Notes: generated from the sequence alone by a model not told the origin. DNA of 64,000 nucleotides from Actinoallomurus soli (GCF_024055715.1 NZ_JAMXMV010000017.1:116415-180414); one strand, 5' to 3'; counted from the first letter of the stretch, positions 29,495 through 37,476 are shown. Translations and numbers: made by a program.

Positions 29495-30277
29495 TCACAT
29501 CGCGACGACCGCGTTCTTGCCGCCGTCCACGGTCAGCACTGCGCCGTGGATGTAGGAGGCCCGGGGCGAGACGAGGAAGCGGATGGCCTCGGCCACTTCT
29601 TCCGGCCGGCCGCCTCGGCCCGCCGGCAAGCCGGCGAGATAGCCCCCGTACATGTCGCGCATGTGCTCGTTGATCGGGGTGAGGATGTAGCCGGGATCGA
29701 CGGAGTTGACCCGCACGCCGCGCGGTCCGTACTCGGCGGTCCACGACTTCGTCAGCATGCTGAGAGCCGCCTTGGCGGCCTGGAAGGCGCTCGTTCCCGA
29801 GGCCGCCATGGTGGTGCTGAGGCTGCCGACGTTGACGATCGCTCCCCGGCCACGCTGGGCCATGGCGGGCGCGAACGCTCCCACCAGGATGTACGGCGCC
29901 TTCACGTTCAGGTTGAACGCCGTGTCGAACATCTCCTCTGACGTGTCCTCGGTCGGCGCGAAACCGCCACCGCCGGCATTGTTGACCAGCACGTCCAAGG
30001 GCGCGCCGTCGAGGGCCTCATTCGTCTCGGCGACCAGGCCGCGTACCGCGGCGGGGTCGTTGAAGTCGGCGACCAGGTCCACCGCCCGTCCTCCGGCCGC
30101 CTCGATCAGCTTCCGGGTCTCGGCGGCGCGGCCGCTGTCACGGCCGCAGACCACGATCGAGTATCCGTCTTCGGCCAGCCGTAGGGCGGTCTCCCGCCCG
30201 ATCCCGCTCGTCGAACCGGTGACCATGGCCCACGAGCCTCGCGCCGCAGAAGCGCCGGGCATCGCTGTCTCACTCAT
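29495..30277 (-). CDS. Short-chain dehydrogenase/reductase with Phe in place of catalytic Tyr
   Basis: A 260-residue classical-fold SDR. The nucleotide motif is TGSTSGIG (residues 20-27), structural NAG is NNAGGG, and Ser152 is in NVGSLST. The YxxxK motif reads FQAAK (Phe165, Lys169, codon TTC), so the usual proton donor is missing. Cofactor binding should be intact, so the protein may be a weak enzyme, use another donor or act in a non-catalytic role. Its ATG overlaps the stop of a 47-residue ORF upstream (ATGA), and AAGGACGAG within that ORF is its ribosome site. Confidence 0.85.
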   Translation of the reverse strand: MSETAMPGASAARGSWAMVTGSTSGIGRETALRLAEDGYSIVVCGRDSGRAAETRKLIEAAGGRAVDLVADFNDPAAVRGLVAETNEALDGAPLDVLVNNAGGGGFAPTEDTSEEMFDTAFNLNVKAPYILVGAFAPAMAQRGRGAIVNVGSLSTTMAASGTSAFQAAKAALSMLTKSWTAEYGPRGVRVNSVDPGYILTPINEHMRDMYGGYLAGLPAGRGGRPEEVAEAIRFLVSPRASYIHGAVLTVDGGKNAVVAM

Positions 30278-30417
30278 GCGAGAATCTCGTCCTTACTCCG
30301 CAGGACCAGCCATTCCGGCTGGGTGATATCGGACACGTGCGTCTGGGACTGGTCGTCGTGGCGGCGGATGAACTGCATTGACGATTCGTCCACGGCAGGA
30401 TGTGCCTGTTCGGCCAC
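30274..30417 (-). CDS. 47-residue ORF translationally coupled to the SDR
   Basis: A GTG at 30417 with GGGAGG about 5 nt upstream opens a 47-residue frame (MAEQAHPAVDESS...) that ends in ...VLRSKDEILA, its TGA overlapping the SDR start. The content is polar with one tryptophan and no membrane segment or Cys. The strong ribosome site, the 4-bp overlap and the placement in a divergent promoter region support a real gene. No family is recognised. It could be a small partner of the SDR or a leader peptide. Divergent from the GNAT gene by 132 bp. Confidence 0.6.
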   Translation of the reverse strand: MAEQAHPAVDESSMQFIRRHDDQSQTHVSDITQPEWLVLRSKDEILA

Positions 30418-30549
30418 CCCGCCTCCCTTTCCAATCAGGTCACAGGCAGTCAGTATTCCGCACGGATGCCTGTGGCGCGCTCGCCGTACGCGCATCGGCC
30501 GGATGGGGCGACGGGTCGTCGCGGCGCGCCATCTGGGTAGAGTCGGGCG

Positions 30550-31044
30550 GTGCCCGAGCTAGAGAAGTTGCATGCCGGCCATGCCGCGGCGGTCCTGGCA
30601 TTCGAGCTGGTGAACCGCGCCTACTTCGCTGCTTCGATCTCCGACCGCGGCGACGAGTTCTTCGACCGGTACCCCGACCGGCACAGCGCCTCGTTGGCCG
30701 AGCAAGAGGCCGGCATCTGTGCCTTCTACGTGCTCGTCGCCGATGACGGCTCGGTTCTGGGGCGGTTCAACCTGTACGACATCGAGGACGGCACTGCCAA
30801 ACTCGGCTACCGGGTCGCGCAGCAGGTCGCCGGCCGCGGTGTGGCGACCGCGACCGTCCGGGAACTGTGCCGGATCGCGGCGACGCGGCACGGGCTGCGC
30901 ACGCTGCGGGCGGCCACCTCCCACGCCAACGTCGCGTCCCAGAAGGTGCTGACCAAGGCCGGGTTCGTCCCGGTCGGCCCGGCCACCCCGGCCGATCTCG
31001 GCGGTAAGCCGGGCACCTGGTACCAGCGCGACCTCCAGCCATAG
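30550..31044 (+). CDS. GNAT-family N-acetyltransferase (RimJ/RimL-like)
   Basis: A 164-residue acetyltransferase. Motif A reads LGYRVAQQVAGRGVATATVREL, with the (Q/R)xxGxG/A acetyl-CoA loop as QQVAGRGVA (given in part); motif B follows with HGLRTLRAATSHANVASQKVLTKAGFV (in part), typical of RimJ-like proteins. GTG start at 30550; no strong ribosome site. The acceptor (ribosomal protein, antibiotic or other amine) cannot be assigned. Confidence 0.85.
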   Translation: MPELEKLHAGHAAAVLAFELVNRAYFAASISDRGDEFFDRYPDRHSASLAEQEAGICAFYVLVADDGSVLGRFNLYDIEDGTAKLGYRVAQQVAGRGVATATVRELCRIAATRHGLRTLRAATSHANVASQKVLTKAGFVPVGPATPADLGGKPGTWYQRDLQP

Positions 31045-31064
31045 ATCTTGATCGCGCCGGGGGA

Positions 31065-31080
31065 CCGGCTGCAGAGCCGG
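31065..31080. terminator. Short hairpin between convergent genes
   Basis: 6-bp stem CCGGCT/AGCCGG around GCAG in the 42-bp gap between the GNAT stop and the MFS-PEBP stop. A weak terminator candidate. Confidence 0.35.
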
Positions 31081-31086
31081 CGGTGG

Positions 31087-31665
31087 TCAGCCTCGGAGGA
31101 TTCCCTCCAGGAAGGCGCCGGCCAGGACGTGTCCTTCCACGTGGGGGAGCAGCCGCTGCAGATCCACGTCGGTCGCGTCGTCGACCATGACCTCGTCCAG
31201 GGCGAAGAGGTGGAAGCCGTAGCGGTGCACGCCGTGGCCCGGCAGCGGGCGCGGGCCCTGGTAGCCGGTGCGGCCGCGATGGTCGGGCAGGTAGCGGACG
31301 CGGGGATTGTCCGGCGTGAGCGCTCCCTCCTCGACGTACGCCGGGTCGGGTGGGAGGAGAGCGGCGAGGTGGAGGCCGGGCCGGGCCGTCGGCACGTCGA
31401 TGTCCTCCATGACGAGGAGGAGCTGGGCCGTGCCCTCGGGCAACCCGGCCCATCGCAGCTCGGGGGAGAGGTTGGGCCCCAGATCCATCGTGGCGTGCCG
31501 GAGGGGGATCGTCCCGCCGTGGTCGAAGGAGGGGGAGGTCAGCTCGAACGTCCGCGGCGCGGCGAGCTCGGGGGCGTTCCGGACGCTGTGCTCGGTGCCG
31601 GCGCGTTTGCGGCGCAGGAGCATCCCGAGGGGGGTCAGCAGCAGCGCGAGGATTCTGAGGTGCAC
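31087..31665 (-). CDS. Alternative internal product: YbhB/YbcL-type PEBP protein
   Basis: Internal reading of the fused gene starting at GTG 31665. The AAGGAAGG ribosome-site match 7 nt upstream is better than many real sites in this window, which argues that the PEBP was once, or is still, a separate gene. No stop separates it from the MFS frame. An N-terminal hydrophobic stretch could anchor it to the membrane. Confidence 0.4.
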   Translation of the reverse strand: MHLRILALLLTPLGMLLRRKRAGTEHSVRNAPELAAPRTFELTSPSFDHGGTIPLRHATMDLGPNLSPELRWAGLPEGTAQLLLVMEDIDVPTARPGLHLAALLPPDPAYVEEGALTPDNPRVRYLPDHRGRTGYQGPRPLPGHGVHRYGFHLFALDEVMVDDATDVDLQRLLPHVEGHVLAGAFLEGILRG

Positions 31666-33162
31666 AGGGGGGCCTTCCTTTGTCGGATGCGGAGTCGCCG
31701 GAGGGCTCTGGGAGGCCGAGGCCCGCTCCCCGCGCCTTCCGGCGACGCTGATCGGGACTCGGCGGTCCAGGGCGGTGACCAGCGCGGTGAACGCGCCGAG
31801 ACCCACGACGACCCAGCCCAGGTGGTGAAAGCCGGTGTCAGTGACCCGGTCGCCGAAGGCGATCCCGATGAGGCTGGAGGAGAAGATCGCGCCGATGTAG
31901 GCGAAGGTGCGGAACAGGCCTGAGGCGACGGCGATGCCGTCGGCCGGTGTCTGCACGTACAGGGTGGTCTGGTTGGCGAGGTTGCTCAGGCCGTTGGTGC
32001 ACCCGAACAGCACGGTCATGGCCAGGGGGAGACCGATCCCGGCATCGTGACGGGCGGCCGCCATCGTCAGCCCGCCGCCGGCCATGGCGAGCGCGCCGAG
32101 CGTCAGGGGCCGGCGGACCCAGCCGCGCTTCGCGACGACGCGGGCGAGAACCATGCTGACCAGCGAGAGCGGCAGCATGATCACCCCCACCCGGGAGGAG
32201 CCGTAGCCCGCGCTGCCCTCGAGCCACTGGGTGATGGCGTATATGGCCGTGTAGACCCCGAGGCCCGTCGTCGTCTGGCGCAGGTACGTGCGCCGCAGCG
32301 CGCCGCTCCGCGCGAGAGCGCGCACGTCGATCAGCGGCGACACTGCGCGGCGCTCCCAGAGGACCAGCGCGGCGGCCGTCGCCGCCGCGAGGCCGGCGAG
32401 CGGCCACGCGGGCCGTTCGAGGTCGTCGAGGAAGATGAGCAGGCTCACGACGCAGGCGGCGAACAGGACGATGCCCGCGAGGTCGACATCGGCGAGGATG
32501 CCGGTGAGACCCCGGCTCCGGCGGGGCGGCGGATCCTGCTCGACCTGGCGGGCCGCGAAGCCGAGCGTGATCAGGGCGAGGGGAACGTTCACGAAGAACA
32601 GTGCCCGCCAGCCGAACACCCCCGCCAGCACGCCGCCGACCGGCAGCCCTACGACGGTCACGACCTGGGACGCGATGGAGAAGTTGCCCAGCACCACGCT
32701 CGGAACGCCGGTGGCCAGGCGCTCGGCGCGGCGCCGTACCAGTGCCATCGCCGACGGGTAGCAGGCCGAGGAGCCGACCCCGATCAGGGCCCGCGACAGC
32801 AGCAGGAGGCCGAAGGCCGGGGCGAGACCGCCGATGACACCGCCGACCAGCAGGATGGCCACACCGGTCAGGAAGATCCTGCGCGGACCGTACAGGGTGG
32901 CGAGCTTGCCCATGGTGGGCTGCATGACCGCGCTGCACAGGTAGAGCACAGCGACCAGGCCCGCCGCCTGCCCCGGGCCGACGTGGAAGTCGGCCGCGAT
33001 CGCTGCCAGCCCGGTCGCGATCATCGAGCTGTTGACCGGGTTCAGGGTGGTTCCCAGCATGAGCGGCAGCGTGAAGCGCAGGCCGAACGCGGCCTCGGGC
33101 GCCCGCGCGGGCGGCCCGTCGGGCTTCGCCGTGTCGCCGGCCAGGGGGAGGGGGTCGGGCAT
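31087..33162 (-). CDS. MFS transporter fused to a YbhB/YbcL-type PEBP domain
   Basis: A continuous 691-residue frame. Residues about 25-480 are an MFS exporter (PTMGKLATLYGPRRIF motif A region; VVLGNFSIASQVVTVVGLPV motif C region). From about residue 500 a phosphatidylethanolamine-binding/Raf-kinase-inhibitor-like domain follows, with a hydrophobic lead (LRILALLLTPLGMLL), LTSPSFDHGGTIP, NLSPELRW, LLLVMEDIDVP and HRYGFHLFALD. A GTG at 31665 (residue 500) has AAGGAAGG 7 nt upstream, so a 192-residue PEBP may also be made alone. It faces a MarR gene across a repeated operator. Confidence 0.75.
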   Translation of the reverse strand: MPDPLPLAGDTAKPDGPPARAPEAAFGLRFTLPLMLGTTLNPVNSSMIATGLAAIAADFHVGPGQAAGLVAVLYLCSAVMQPTMGKLATLYGPRRIFLTGVAILLVGGVIGGLAPAFGLLLLSRALIGVGSSACYPSAMALVRRRAERLATGVPSVVLGNFSIASQVVTVVGLPVGGVLAGVFGWRALFFVNVPLALITLGFAARQVEQDPPPRRSRGLTGILADVDLAGIVLFAACVVSLLIFLDDLERPAWPLAGLAAATAAALVLWERRAVSPLIDVRALARSGALRRTYLRQTTTGLGVYTAIYAITQWLEGSAGYGSSRVGVIMLPLSLVSMVLARVVAKRGWVRRPLTLGALAMAGGGLTMAAARHDAGIGLPLAMTVLFGCTNGLSNLANQTTLYVQTPADGIAVASGLFRTFAYIGAIFSSSLIGIAFGDRVTDTGFHHLGWVVVGLGAFTALVTALDRRVPISVAGRRGERASASQSPPATPHPTKEGPPVHLRILALLLTPLGMLLRRKRAGTEHSVRNAPELAAPRTFELTSPSFDHGGTIPLRHATMDLGPNLSPELRWAGLPEGTAQLLLVMEDIDVPTARPGLHLAALLPPDPAYVEEGALTPDNPRVRYLPDHRGRTGYQGPRPLPGHGVHRYGFHLFALDEVMVDDATDVDLQRLLPHVEGHVLAGAFLEGILRG

Positions 33163-33215
33163 GGGACCTCTTCAGTCCGTGACGGAAGGCGTCGGGGACG
33201 GCCCGCCACGTAGCT

Positions 33216-33256
33216 CTTTTGTATAACTAAGGATTTTTCTTTTGGCATACTAAGGA
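33216..33256. promoter_or_regulatory. Two direct 18-bp repeats, MarR operator candidate
   Basis: CTTTTGTATAACTAAGGA (33216-33233) and CTTTTGGCATACTAAGGA (33239-33256) agree at 14 of 18 positions and start 23 bp apart, in an AT-rich gap between divergent MFS-PEBP and MarR genes. The second copy contains the MarR ribosome site AAGGA, so bound repressor could block both transcription and ribosome entry. Confidence 0.6.
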
Positions 33257-33259
33257 CTC

Positions 33260-33715
33260 ATGGATGAGCGGGCAAGTGGACCGTTGAGCGGCGACCATGA
33301 CGTGCCGGAGCTGGGCACCGCGCTGCGCGCCGCGGTCGCCCGCGTCTACAGCCGCTTCCGATCCGAGCGCGCCGAAGGCGAGATCGGCGACGCCGCCGTG
33401 CTCGCCCTGGCCGCTCTGTGCAAGCACGGACCCCTCACGCTCACCGAGCTCAGCAACCGTGCGCGCGTCACCCCGGGTTCGATGAGTCAGACCGTCAACC
33501 GACTCGTCGCCGGCGGCTACGCGACCCGCGAGAAGGACCCGTCCGACGGGCGCCGCGTCCTGTTCGTGCCCACGCGCGACGGCAGGGCTCAGGCCGACGC
33601 CGCCCTCGCCGCCCGGCAGGACTGGCTCAACCGCCAACTCGCCCGGCTCGACCCCGAGGAGCGCGCCACCCTCGCCCGCGCGGCGGACCTGTTGAGTCGC
33701 ATCGCCGACTCCTGA
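33260..33715 (+). CDS. MarR-family transcriptional regulator
   Basis: A 151-residue regulator. The winged helix is LTLTELSNRARVTPGSMSQTVNRLVAGGYA (in part) with wing REKDPSDGRRVLFVPT, flanked by dimer helices. Start ATG has AAGGA 5 nt upstream. Divergent from the MFS-PEBP gene, with two direct repeats in the gap; most likely an autorepressor of the pump released by a phenolic or drug ligand, as in the family. Confidence 0.9.
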   Translation: MDERASGPLSGDHDVPELGTALRAAVARVYSRFRSERAEGEIGDAAVLALAALCKHGPLTLTELSNRARVTPGSMSQTVNRLVAGGYATREKDPSDGRRVLFVPTRDGRAQADAALAARQDWLNRQLARLDPEERATLARAADLLSRIADS

Positions 33716-33718
33716 CCT

Positions 33719-33734
33719 CCGGCCGGTCGGCCGG
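33719..33734. terminator. Short GC hairpin between convergent genes
   Basis: CCGGCCG/CGGCCGG with a 2-nt centre lies between the MarR stop and the ATPase stop (24-bp gap). Confidence 0.45.
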
Positions 33735-33739
33735 TGACG

Positions 33740-34234
33740 CTATTCCTCTCCGGCCGATAGAGGCAGGGTGCCCGCGGTGCTGCGATCCTCCGATGAGGGA
33801 GGAGCGGCGGCGCGGGCCCAGACCCATTTGCCGCGGTAGGACGGGTCGGCGCTCGGATCGGCGGGATCGGGGCGGTATCCCCACTCCAGGGCGAGTGCGT
33901 CCACGATCTGCAGCCCCCGATGCCCGTTCGTGTCGAAGTCGAGGTCGGTCGGATCGCCGAGGGCCGGGTCGGCTGTGGGGGGCGGTGCGGGACGGCCCGG
34001 ACTGCGGTCCCACACGGCGATGTAGAGCGCGCCGTACTCCCAGCGGCATACGAAGCGGATGATCTCGCCGGGAGTCGCTTTCACGGCATTCGTCACCAAT
34101 TCGGCTGCTATAAGAGCCGCGTCGTCTGAAATGTGAGAATAGTTCCACTTTTTGAGGCGACGCATCAGCAACGTGCGCGCGAAGCCGGGTGCCGTCGCGC
34201 ATGCGGGCATGCATATCCGGATATCTTCGGTCAT
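33740..34234 (-). CDS. RsbW-like ATP-binding protein (anti-sigma kinase type)
   Basis: A 164-residue GHKL-type ATPase. The N box is LIAAELVTNAVKATPG, the G1 region DRSPGRPAP, and the G2 box HRGLQIVDALALEWGY. Proteins of this size phosphorylate STAS anti-anti-sigma factors or bind sigma factors in partner-switching systems; many streptomycete-like copies are orphans. ATG 34234 has AGAGG 13 nt upstream. The C-terminal 30 residues are a polar tail. It lies near a STAS protein (36443) and in the same window as three SpoIIE phosphatases. Confidence 0.8.
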   Translation of the reverse strand: MTEDIRICMPACATAPGFARTLLMRRLKKWNYSHISDDAALIAAELVTNAVKATPGEIIRFVCRWEYGALYIAVWDRSPGRPAPPPTADPALGDPTDLDFDTNGHRGLQIVDALALEWGYRPDPADPSADPSYRGKWVWARAAAPPSSEDRSTAGTLPLSAGEE

Positions 34235-34394
34235 TGCCGCCGCCGTTCCTCTGCTTGCCGTGATTCTAGATTCTTCTGCCGAGGAAGGCGCCTTCTGGGG
34301 CTACGATCGAGCGTGTCCGCCGGGCGGCACCTGACCTTGCCATGGCCGATGGCTCATCGAACCCGGCCGGGATGAGACGAAGGCCGGACTCGGT
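34235..34394. other. 160-bp gap with lower GC
   Basis: No gene is supported. The stretch contains AT-richer DNA (GATTCTAGATTCTTCTGCCG near 34261) and marks the edge of the toxin/immunity segment. Confidence 0.3.
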
Positions 34395-34829
34395 TCACTC
34401 GTAGCCATCGATCGCGGTGAGACCGTCGAGGCCGAGATCCGCCAGGCATGGCACCGTTCGCGTGAAGTACCAGGCGAGGTCGGTGACCTCGGGCGCCCCG
34501 GGCAACTCGCGCCGATTCGCTCCCGGCTCAATCGTTAGACTCGATCGGTCGTCGTGGAACAACAGATTGATGCCAGTGCCGTCCGGCAGCCAGAGAGCGA
34601 TCGCGGTCGGTGAGCCCTGCGAGAGATCATCATCCATCTTGCGTACGACATCGTCGTAGTCGGCGGCGACGCAGAGATTCCAATCGAAGTCACCGGTCAT
34701 AAAATTGATCTTGCCATCGAAAGTGCTATCGTGTGCGGCCTGCCAGCCTGCGGAAGCGAGACGTTCGAGCACGCGCGCGACGCTCAACTGCGATCCGAAC
34801 TGTAGATCAATGCTTCTCGAACGCCCCAT
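34395..34829 (-). CDS. Probable immunity protein for the adjacent toxin
   Basis: A 144-residue acidic cytosolic protein (for example WNLCVAADYDDVVRKMDDDL) with no signal or helix-turn-helix. It directly follows the toxin gene in the same orientation (25-bp gap), lies in the same lower-GC patch and has the size and negative charge typical of immunity proteins that cap nuclease toxins. No named family is recognised with certainty. Start ATG 34829 has AAGGATGG upstream. Inference from position; alternative: an unrelated hypothetical gene. Confidence 0.6.
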   Translation of the reverse strand: MGRSRSIDLQFGSQLSVARVLERLASAGWQAAHDSTFDGKINFMTGDFDWNLCVAADYDDVVRKMDDDLSQGSPTAIALWLPDGTGINLLFHDDRSSLTIEPGANRRELPGAPEVTDLAWYFTRTVPCLADLGLDGLTAIDGYE

Positions 34830-34854
34830 CGCCTGCCATCCTTTCTGTCGCGTC

Positions 34855-36282
34855 TTATGGTATCACGCGATAAGGGATCCCCTTTTTGTTCAGCCAGTTC
34901 ATCACCTTTTCGGGGATTGGGTTCTCTGAGATTATTTCGAACCCCACCCCTTCGTGCTGGGTGATCTGTAGCTGATTCCCGGTTTGGGATAGGAATTTAT
35001 TGTAATCTTTCTGATTCTCGAGTATTCGTTTCCAGTACTCGCCTGACTTGGCCTCGAACCATGTTTGTCCTTGTGTGCCGACGTATTTACCGTCGAACTG
35101 CCTGTTGGCCGCCTTGAACGACTCCTCTCCGCCCAGCTTTTCTCTCAAGTACTTCTCGTACGCGATACCTCGCTTGGCCGGGGTGTCCGCGGTCTTGGCG
35201 AGTTCGGAGTCGGCGAACGTCTGTGCCCTGTCCAACTCCTTGCCCAGCGCGCGGCCGACCGTCTTGTCGAATCCGGCTTTCACCACCGTGACGATCTTCG
35301 TGTCGGCGATGGCTTTGAGAAGGTCGGCGAGTGTTTCGCGGATGGCCCAGCGTGTGGCGATGCCGGTGACGGAGCGGAGCATGAAGGCGCCGGCACGGCG
35401 AAGAAGGGGCCCCAGCGCCCTCCGTAAGAGGCCTGCGGCCGCTTCGGCGCTGAGCAGGATGATGATCTCGGCGATGTGCTCACCAGTGACGATCTTGGTG
35501 GCATCGCGAATGGCCTGCGCGTACTCGTGACAGGCATGGGCCAGGGCCTGGCACATGGTGGACAGGCCGGACAGGACGGTGGTGGAGTCGGCGGGGCGGT
35601 AAAGGGTGGCCCAGTAGTCGGCGACCGCGCTGTGTTCGGCGTTGTCCGCGGGATCGAGGATCGTGGTGATGGTCCAGTCGAGCCACGATGCGATCTGTCC
35701 GATCTCCTTCGCGGCCTCGCTCCAGGCGTCGCCCGTCTGGTCGAACATCTGGGGGTTGCCCTGCGGCCAGTCGTCCGAAGTGCCGATGAGGTCGTCGACC
35801 CATCCGGGCAGATGTGGAAGTCTGACGCGAATGAGCGGCACGGTGGTGTGCGGCGCCCAGCTCATCGCTCCGATCACCGACGGAGGGGCGGCGGCCACGG
35901 CGAAGTTCTGTGTCACCGGATGCACCGGATACTGCGGCGGTGGGTCGCCGGGGTTGTCGGCGCGCGAATGGTGGTCGGCGGCCAGATGATTGTTGATCGT
36001 CTGGGTCAGCCCCAGTGAGGTGCCGCCCAAAGCCTCGATCGCGGTGTGGAACGCCTGGAAGGCGGCCTTCGCCGCCGGATCATAGAACGCCGCTAATTGA
36101 TGGGCCGCCTTGTCGAATCCCGCCATCCCCGCCGAGTGCGCGGCCAGCTTCTGCGACAGCGTCGTATACGTCCTGATCAGATCCTGCTGCCCGGTTGCGA
36201 AGTTGGCCGCCGCCCGATCCACCGTCTCCGGTGTGATGTCCACTCGCGGCGCCGGAGGAGGCGACTTACGCGGTGTGCTCAT
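34855..36282 (-). CDS. Type-VII-like polymorphic toxin with REase-fold nuclease tip
   Basis: A 475-residue protein. The N-terminal ~110 residues are a helical ESX/WXG-like region (TVDRAAANFATGQQDLIRTY); a second helical region follows (WSEAAKEIGQIASWLDWTI), then a hydrophobic helix (EIIILLSAEAAAGLLRRAL). From about residue 370 comes a compact C-terminal domain with RGIAYEKYLREKLGG, Asp397 in RQFDGKYVG and Glu410-x-Lys412 in TWFEAKSG, the PD-(D/E)xK arrangement of restriction-endonuclease-fold toxins (Tox-REase-5-like). The tip has lower GC than the rest. Start ATG 36282 is chosen over 36339; neither has a good ribosome site. The next gene is the probable immunity gene. Confidence 0.75.
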   Translation of the reverse strand: MSTPRKSPPPAPRVDITPETVDRAAANFATGQQDLIRTYTTLSQKLAAHSAGMAGFDKAAHQLAAFYDPAAKAAFQAFHTAIEALGGTSLGLTQTINNHLAADHHSRADNPGDPPPQYPVHPVTQNFAVAAAPPSVIGAMSWAPHTTVPLIRVRLPHLPGWVDDLIGTSDDWPQGNPQMFDQTGDAWSEAAKEIGQIASWLDWTITTILDPADNAEHSAVADYWATLYRPADSTTVLSGLSTMCQALAHACHEYAQAIRDATKIVTGEHIAEIIILLSAEAAAGLLRRALGPLLRRAGAFMLRSVTGIATRWAIRETLADLLKAIADTKIVTVVKAGFDKTVGRALGKELDRAQTFADSELAKTADTPAKRGIAYEKYLREKLGGEESFKAANRQFDGKYVGTQGQTWFEAKSGEYWKRILENQKDYNKFLSQTGNQLQITQHEGVGFEIISENPIPEKVMNWLNKKGIPYRVIP

Positions 36283-36393
36283 GCCGTAGGCCACATCACG
36301 GGTCTCGCGAGCAGGCCGTACTGATCCCCGATGAGCCATTGATGCGCTCGGCCACCGTTCGTGCCCCCCTCAGCGCGATGCACTGGCTGATCA

Positions 36394-36423
36394 GAATCAC
36401 CGCATCGCCGCTTGACTGTCAAG
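36394..36423 (-). promoter_or_regulatory. Candidate toxin promoter with perfect -35 and palindrome
   Basis: CTTGACTGTCAAG (36411-36423) is a 13-bp palindrome. Read on the minus strand it gives a consensus TTGACA (36422-36417) about 105 bp before the toxin ATG. The -10 at 17-18 bp spacing (GATTCT/TGATTC) is poor, so the promoter call is tentative; the palindrome could also be a regulator site. Confidence 0.35.
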
Positions 36424-36442
36424 GGCGGGAAACCGGAGCCGG

Positions 36443-36784
36443 TCAGAGGGCGTTCATGCGCTGGTTCAGGCGGTGGACGCAGGGAGCGATGTTCAGCAGC
36501 CGGGGCCGGGGGCCGCGGCGGGAGCCGGGGCCCACGAGGATGCGCCAGCCGGAGACGTCGATGAAGTGAAGGCCCTCGGTGTCGACCGTCACGTTCCCCC
36601 ACTCCGCCGCGACGCGGGCGAGCGCGTCGGCGAGGGCGGGGCTGTTGGTGACGTCGACGTCGCCCCTCAGAAGCACCGTGTCCGGGGGTGTCACCTGGAT
36701 GATCCTGAGTTGGCGGTCCTCGTACAGGACGAGGCTCGCGCCCGGCATGATCGTTTCTGCCGTGTGTCCGTTACGTTCTGCCAT
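36443..36784 (-). CDS. STAS-domain anti-sigma factor antagonist-like protein
   Basis: A 113-residue protein with a STAS fold: VLLRGDVDVTNSPALADAL, VTVDTEGLHFIDVSGWRIL (conserved D-x-S-G with the phosphorylatable Ser position) and a short Arg-rich loop before the last helix. It is a typical partner of RsbW-like kinases and SpoIIE phosphatases. The start is uncertain: ATG 36784, ATG 36799 or a longer frame; no clear ribosome site. It lies upstream of the toxin in the same orientation and is divergent from a winged-helix gene. Confidence 0.7.
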   Translation of the reverse strand: MAERNGHTAETIMPGASLVLYEDRQLRIIQVTPPDTVLLRGDVDVTNSPALADALARVAAEWGNVTVDTEGLHFIDVSGWRILVGPGSRRGPRPRLLNIAPCVHRLNQRMNAL

Positions 36785-36956
36785 GACGGCCACTAACATC
36801 ACGAGGGTGCGCTCGTAGGGGCCGCCTGTTAATCCGCATGTCCCGAGCATGCCTGGAGGAGAGAACCACGTCAACCGATACCGGAAACGAACTTCCTGAT
36901 TTGCGTCCCCGGGCAGCACGGTGACCGGCCCGAACGCGGATCGCATGAGGAGCACC

Positions 36957-37280
36957 ATGGGCACGCCCGCGGATGGTGGACCCATCCGGCACTGGACCTT
37001 TCTGACGAATCACGCTCGCGTACTTCTGGAGATCGCCCGGAACCCACAGGCGAGGCTGCGGGACATGGCGGCCGTCGCGGGCATCACCGAGCGGGCCGCC
37101 CAGACGATCGTGACCGACCTCGAGGCCGCGGGTTATCTCACCCGGACCCGCGTCGGCCGGCGCAACCACTACACGATCGATCCGACACGTCGCTTCCGTC
37201 ATCCGGCCGAGGCCGATCACCGTATCGAGGGTCTGCTCTCCCTGTTCACGCACCGGGAGGAGAGCCGGGACCCCGAGTAG
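36957..37280 (+). CDS. Winged-helix transcriptional regulator (MarR/ArsR-like)
   Basis: A 107-residue DNA-binding protein. HWTFLTNHARVLLEIARNPQ starts the winged helix; the recognition region is MAAVAGITERAAQTIVTDLEAAGYL and the wing RTRVGRRNHYTID. ATG 36957 is chosen because AGGAG lies 4 nt upstream (ATGAGGAGCACC); GTG 36921 is an alternative. Divergent from the STAS gene. Single-domain regulators of this type are frequent in actinomycetes; the target is unknown. Confidence 0.8.
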   Translation: MGTPADGGPIRHWTFLTNHARVLLEIARNPQARLRDMAAVAGITERAAQTIVTDLEAAGYLTRTRVGRRNHYTIDPTRRFRHPAEADHRIEGLLSLFTHREESRDPE

Positions 37281-37476
37281 GGGCCGTTCTCGTCGATCGA
37301 ACCGGCGATCGAGGGGTTCGCGAGCGCGCCGCCCCGGGACCTCGCCGACCCGGCTCGAGGCCCGCACGGCCATCGCTTTACCGAAGCCGGGCCGACCTGG
37401 GCATTGACTACGCGGTTATCGTCGCGCACCGTCGAGAGTGGAGTTCCGCCTTCACTTCCTGAGGTGATTGCGCACG

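Noticed and set aside
34855..36282. Calling the toxin a phage tail or Rhs protein
   Set aside because: No YD repeats or tail motifs; the helical N-terminus fits an ESX/WXG-like substrate better.
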